The notes under the pieces were generated by a model. The model had not been told where the DNA came from. It ran no database searches and saw only the letters and a list, made by a program, of their open reading frames with translations. The translations under genes and the position numbers were made by a program. Shown one piece after another: positions 62,033 to 64,000 of a stretch of 64,000 nucleotides of DNA. Source of the stretch: Vibrio profundi (GTDB taxonomy: Bacteria > Pseudomonadota > Gammaproteobacteria > Enterobacterales > Vibrionaceae); NCBI RefSeq assembly GCF_005281835.1, contig NZ_RZIS01000002.1:310001-374000 (forward strand). Direction: 5' to 3'. Positions within the stretch are counted from its first letter, which is position 1. The number at the start of each line of letters is the position of its first letter.

Positions 62033-63403
62033 ATGCTGTCTATCTTTGATATTTACAAAATTGGGGTTGGCCCTTCGAGCTCACACACCAATGGCCCAAT
62101 GATTGCGGGTTATGAGTTCACACGTTTAGTTGAACCTCATATCGCGAAGGTTACCCGTGTTCAGGTTGATTTATATGGATCTTTGTCGTTAACGGGAATT
62201 GGTCACCATACCGATCGTGCGACCATTCTTGGTTTGCTGGGCAATAAGCCAGATACCATAAAAATCACCAGTGCCAACCAAGCGATGCGCAAAGCGATAG
62301 AAGAGCACAAACTTGCAATTGCGGGCCATCATGAAATCGAATTTGATTATCAAACCGATATGTTATTCCACAAAGATAACTTACCTCTGCATGAGAATGG
62401 GATGACAATCACCGCGTTTGATGACCAAGGTAAGACACTGGGCTTTGAAACCTATTATTCGATTGGCGGCGGATTTATTGCCACCGAAGCGCAGCTAAAA
62501 AATGGCAGCGACGAGACGACCGTGGAGGTCGCACACCCATTCAAAAGCGCTGACGAAATGCTAAAAAAAGCGGAAAAGCATGGCATGAGTTTGGGTGGTT
62601 TGGTACTTCAAAATGAACAGTCATTTCAAGATATGGCTGTGATAGATGAAAAAGCAGAGCAGATTTGGCGCGTGATGTCGCGTTGTATGGAGCGTGGCTT
62701 TGAAACTGAAGGCATTTTAGATGGTGGCTTGAACGTTACACGCCGTGCCCCGAACCTGCTCAAAAAATTGGAAGCGAATGCCGCTGTAGAAAGCGATCCA
62801 ATGGAAATCATGGATTGGATTAATCTATTCGCGTTTGCGGTGAGTGAAGAAAACGCGGCTGGCGGTCAAGTGGTGACCTCGCCAACAAATGGCGCGGCGG
62901 GCGTTATCCCAGCTGTGTTGATGTATTACCACCGCTTCATCAAAGAGCTCGATGTTAAACAGTTAAAAGACTTCTTAGCGGTATCAGGCGCGATTGGTAT
63001 TTTGTATAAAACCAATGCGTCAATCTCTGGTGCAGAGGTGGGCTGCCAAGGTGAGGTTGGCGTTTCATCTTCCATGGCGGCTGCAGGCTTAACGGCGCTT
63101 CGAGGTGGCAGTAATGAACAAATTTGTATCGCGGCAGAAATAGCGATGGAGCACTCACTCGGCATGACATGTGACCCGATTGGTGGGTTAGTTCAGGTGC
63201 CTTGTATTGAACGTAACGCGATGGGCGCGGTGAAAGCCATTAATGCGTCTCGTATGGCGTTAAAGCGCAATAGTAAGTGTCTTATCTCGTTGGATAAAGT
63301 GATCGCGACGATGTACCAAACGGGTAAGGACATGAACAAGAAATATCGAGAGACGTCTTTGGGCGGGTTAGCTCTTGTGCATTTAGCGCCCCCTTGTGAA
63401 TAG
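62033..63403 (+). CDS. L-serine ammonia-lyase (iron-sulfur dependent)
   Basis: This 456-residue single-chain enzyme follows E. coli SdaA/SdaB closely: GPSSSHTNGPM, VDLYGSLSLTGIGHHTDRA and YYSIGGGFI in the beta part, then the cluster ligands in SGAEVGCQGEVGVSSSMAAA and CDPIGGLVQVPCIERN. It turns L-serine into pyruvate and ammonia. Being in an operon with a symporter beside the SnoaL/LacI region, it may deaminate serine imported by that symporter or released by the catabolic pathway. Confidence 0.93.
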   Translation: MLSIFDIYKIGVGPSSSHTNGPMIAGYEFTRLVEPHIAKVTRVQVDLYGSLSLTGIGHHTDRATILGLLGNKPDTIKITSANQAMRKAIEEHKLAIAGHHEIEFDYQTDMLFHKDNLPLHENGMTITAFDDQGKTLGFETYYSIGGGFIATEAQLKNGSDETTVEVAHPFKSADEMLKKAEKHGMSLGGLVLQNEQSFQDMAVIDEKAEQIWRVMSRCMERGFETEGILDGGLNVTRRAPNLLKKLEANAAVESDPMEIMDWINLFAFAVSEENAAGGQVVTSPTNGAAGVIPAVLMYYHRFIKELDVKQLKDFLAVSGAIGILYKTNASISGAEVGCQGEVGVSSSMAAAGLTALRGGSNEQICIAAEIAMEHSLGMTCDPIGGLVQVPCIERNAMGAVKAINASRMALKRNSKCLISLDKVIATMYQTGKDMNKKYRETSLGGLALVHLAPPCE

Positions 63404-63449
63404 CAAGCACGCTTGCTTCGTTAATTCGTTTGAATGCTAATCTGAAATG

Positions 63450-63478
63450 AATAAGCCCCATGTTGGGGCTTATTTTTT
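63450..63478 (+). terminator. Rho-independent terminator of the serine deaminase gene
   Basis: AATAAGCCCC and GGGGCTTATT form a perfect 10-bp stem, loop ATGTT, then TTTTT. Confidence 0.93.
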
Positions 63479-63555
63479 AGGAGCATATTTGAGCGAGGGG
63501 GCGCTCAAGAGCTTGTTAGTTGATGGGGGGAGTTGTTAATTCTCGTATCGCTGCT

Positions 63556-63759
63556 TTAAAGGTTCTTTTTAATTTCATTCAATTCATCAGCGGTGATCGC
63601 GCCGCTTGCATAGCGTTTCTTCGCGACTTCTGCGGCAGATTCAGGCTTATCATCCGATTTCGCCCCTTTAAATGCGCTGACAATCAGGTAGATGATTAAA
63701 CCCCAAAACAGTGCCATAGAAATCGGCATCATCCAGCTACATTCATGAAAACCATACAT
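63556..63759 (-). CDS. Small SHOCT-domain membrane protein
   Basis: The 67-residue protein has one membrane segment (MALFWGLIIYLIVSAFKG) and a C-terminal short helical SHOCT motif (YASGAITADELNEIKKNL). GAGGTAAG precedes the ATG. SHOCT proteins are of unknown function, sometimes involved in membrane-associated oligomerisation. Confidence 0.85.
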   Translation of the reverse strand: MYGFHECSWMMPISMALFWGLIIYLIVSAFKGAKSDDKPESAAEVAKKRYASGAITADELNEIKKNL

Positions 63760-63776
63760 ATTCTTACCTCACATTA

Positions 63777-63974
63777 TCATTGATGGTTGGGGCATTTAAC
63801 GCTTGGTGTTAATCCGTTCACGTTTATGCCTAAAGAGACAAAAGAAATCTTGAAGCCTCCTGTTACTGGAAGGTCAATAGGCTTTTCATAACGAGTTTGG
63901 TGAGGATAAAACTTACAAAAAAGGCCGGGCTTGAGCTTGACCTTCCAGTGGTGGGAAGCCTTAGGTTGAGCCAA
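63777..63974 (-). CDS. Possible small hypothetical protein
   Basis: The 65-codon frame, starting at TTG 63974, ends 17 bases before the SHOCT start. The product is basic (HHWKVKLKPGLFCKFYPHQT) with two Cys. I recognise no family, and no good ribosome site is visible, so the call is tentative. Confidence 0.35.
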   Translation of the reverse strand: MAQPKASHHWKVKLKPGLFCKFYPHQTRYEKPIDLPVTGGFKISFVSLGINVNGLTPSVKCPNHQ

Positions 63975-64000
63975 ACGATTGAAACCTTAGGTGACTATTA

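Noticed and set aside
1..64000. tRNA, rRNA, CRISPR or intact insertion sequence
   Set aside because: No cloverleaf-like run with a GGTTCGAATC-type arm, no regularly spaced repeats, and no transposase motif was found on either strand.

Overview
The window looks like part of a Vibrio (or very close Vibrionaceae) replicon, probably the accessory-rich second chromosome. This rests on the protein content (YgjV, DUF445, CtlX, Bor-like and SHOCT small proteins, an IutA-like receptor, OmpC/F-type porin, many GNAT/VOC/Nudix singletons), moderate AT bias and strong AGGAG-type ribosome binding sites. I could run no database search, so genus and names rest on recognising family sequences and motifs. No rRNA, tRNA, CRISPR array or intact transposase gene was seen.

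Layout. 0-20 kb: housekeeping and stress singletons (D-threonine aldolase/D-serine dehydratase-like enzyme, AlkB, a GabD-type aldehyde dehydrogenase, a lipoprotein gene broken by an in-frame TGA right after its lipobox, an RstA/RstB-like two-component pair, a Bor-like lipoprotein, RidA, quinone oxidoreductase, MFS transporter, regulators) and an IutA-type siderophore receptor behind a Fur-box-like sequence. 19-23 kb: Lrp regulator, DUF445, ABC exporter, CtlX. 24-35.4 kb: a run of small accessory enzymes (three GNATs, two Nudix, two APH-like phosphotransferases, methyltransferase, DJ-1, VOC, DUF1993, ASCH, HPP/TetR pair, monooxygenase plus Gfo/Idh/MocA).

35.4-63.4 kb is the most interesting part, interrupted at 45-47.5 kb by four unrelated small genes. 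It holds a divergent catabolic locus (histidinol-dehydrogenase paralogue, SDR, bicupin and alpha/beta hydrolase on the minus strand; HpcH/HpaI aldolase, LacI regulator and TRAP transporter on the plus strand). Beyond the interruption come a CUT1-type ABC importer in one operon with three SnoaL/NTF2-like proteins, a second LacI regulator, a porin, a fourth SnoaL-like protein, an MFS transporter, an SSS-family sodium symporter and L-serine deaminase. A shared 20-bp palindrome, about TTWTGGATWC-GTATGCAAAA, lies before the hisD-like operon/aldolase, the TRAP genes and the ABC operon. This suggests one LacI-controlled regulon with two importers, a dedicated porin and an enzyme set rich in SnoaL-like folds (seven domains in four proteins). 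I could not match this combination to a described pathway; the substrate is unknown.

Sequence-level oddities: the first LacI gene seems to start at an ATC codon behind a perfect Shine-Dalgarno; a 265-bp MITE-like element flanked by TA sits in the 3' end of the SnoaL operon; a 44-bp nested palindrome separates a TetR gene from an HPP-family gene; and an unlisted 54-codon gene lies at 18.5-18.7 kb.
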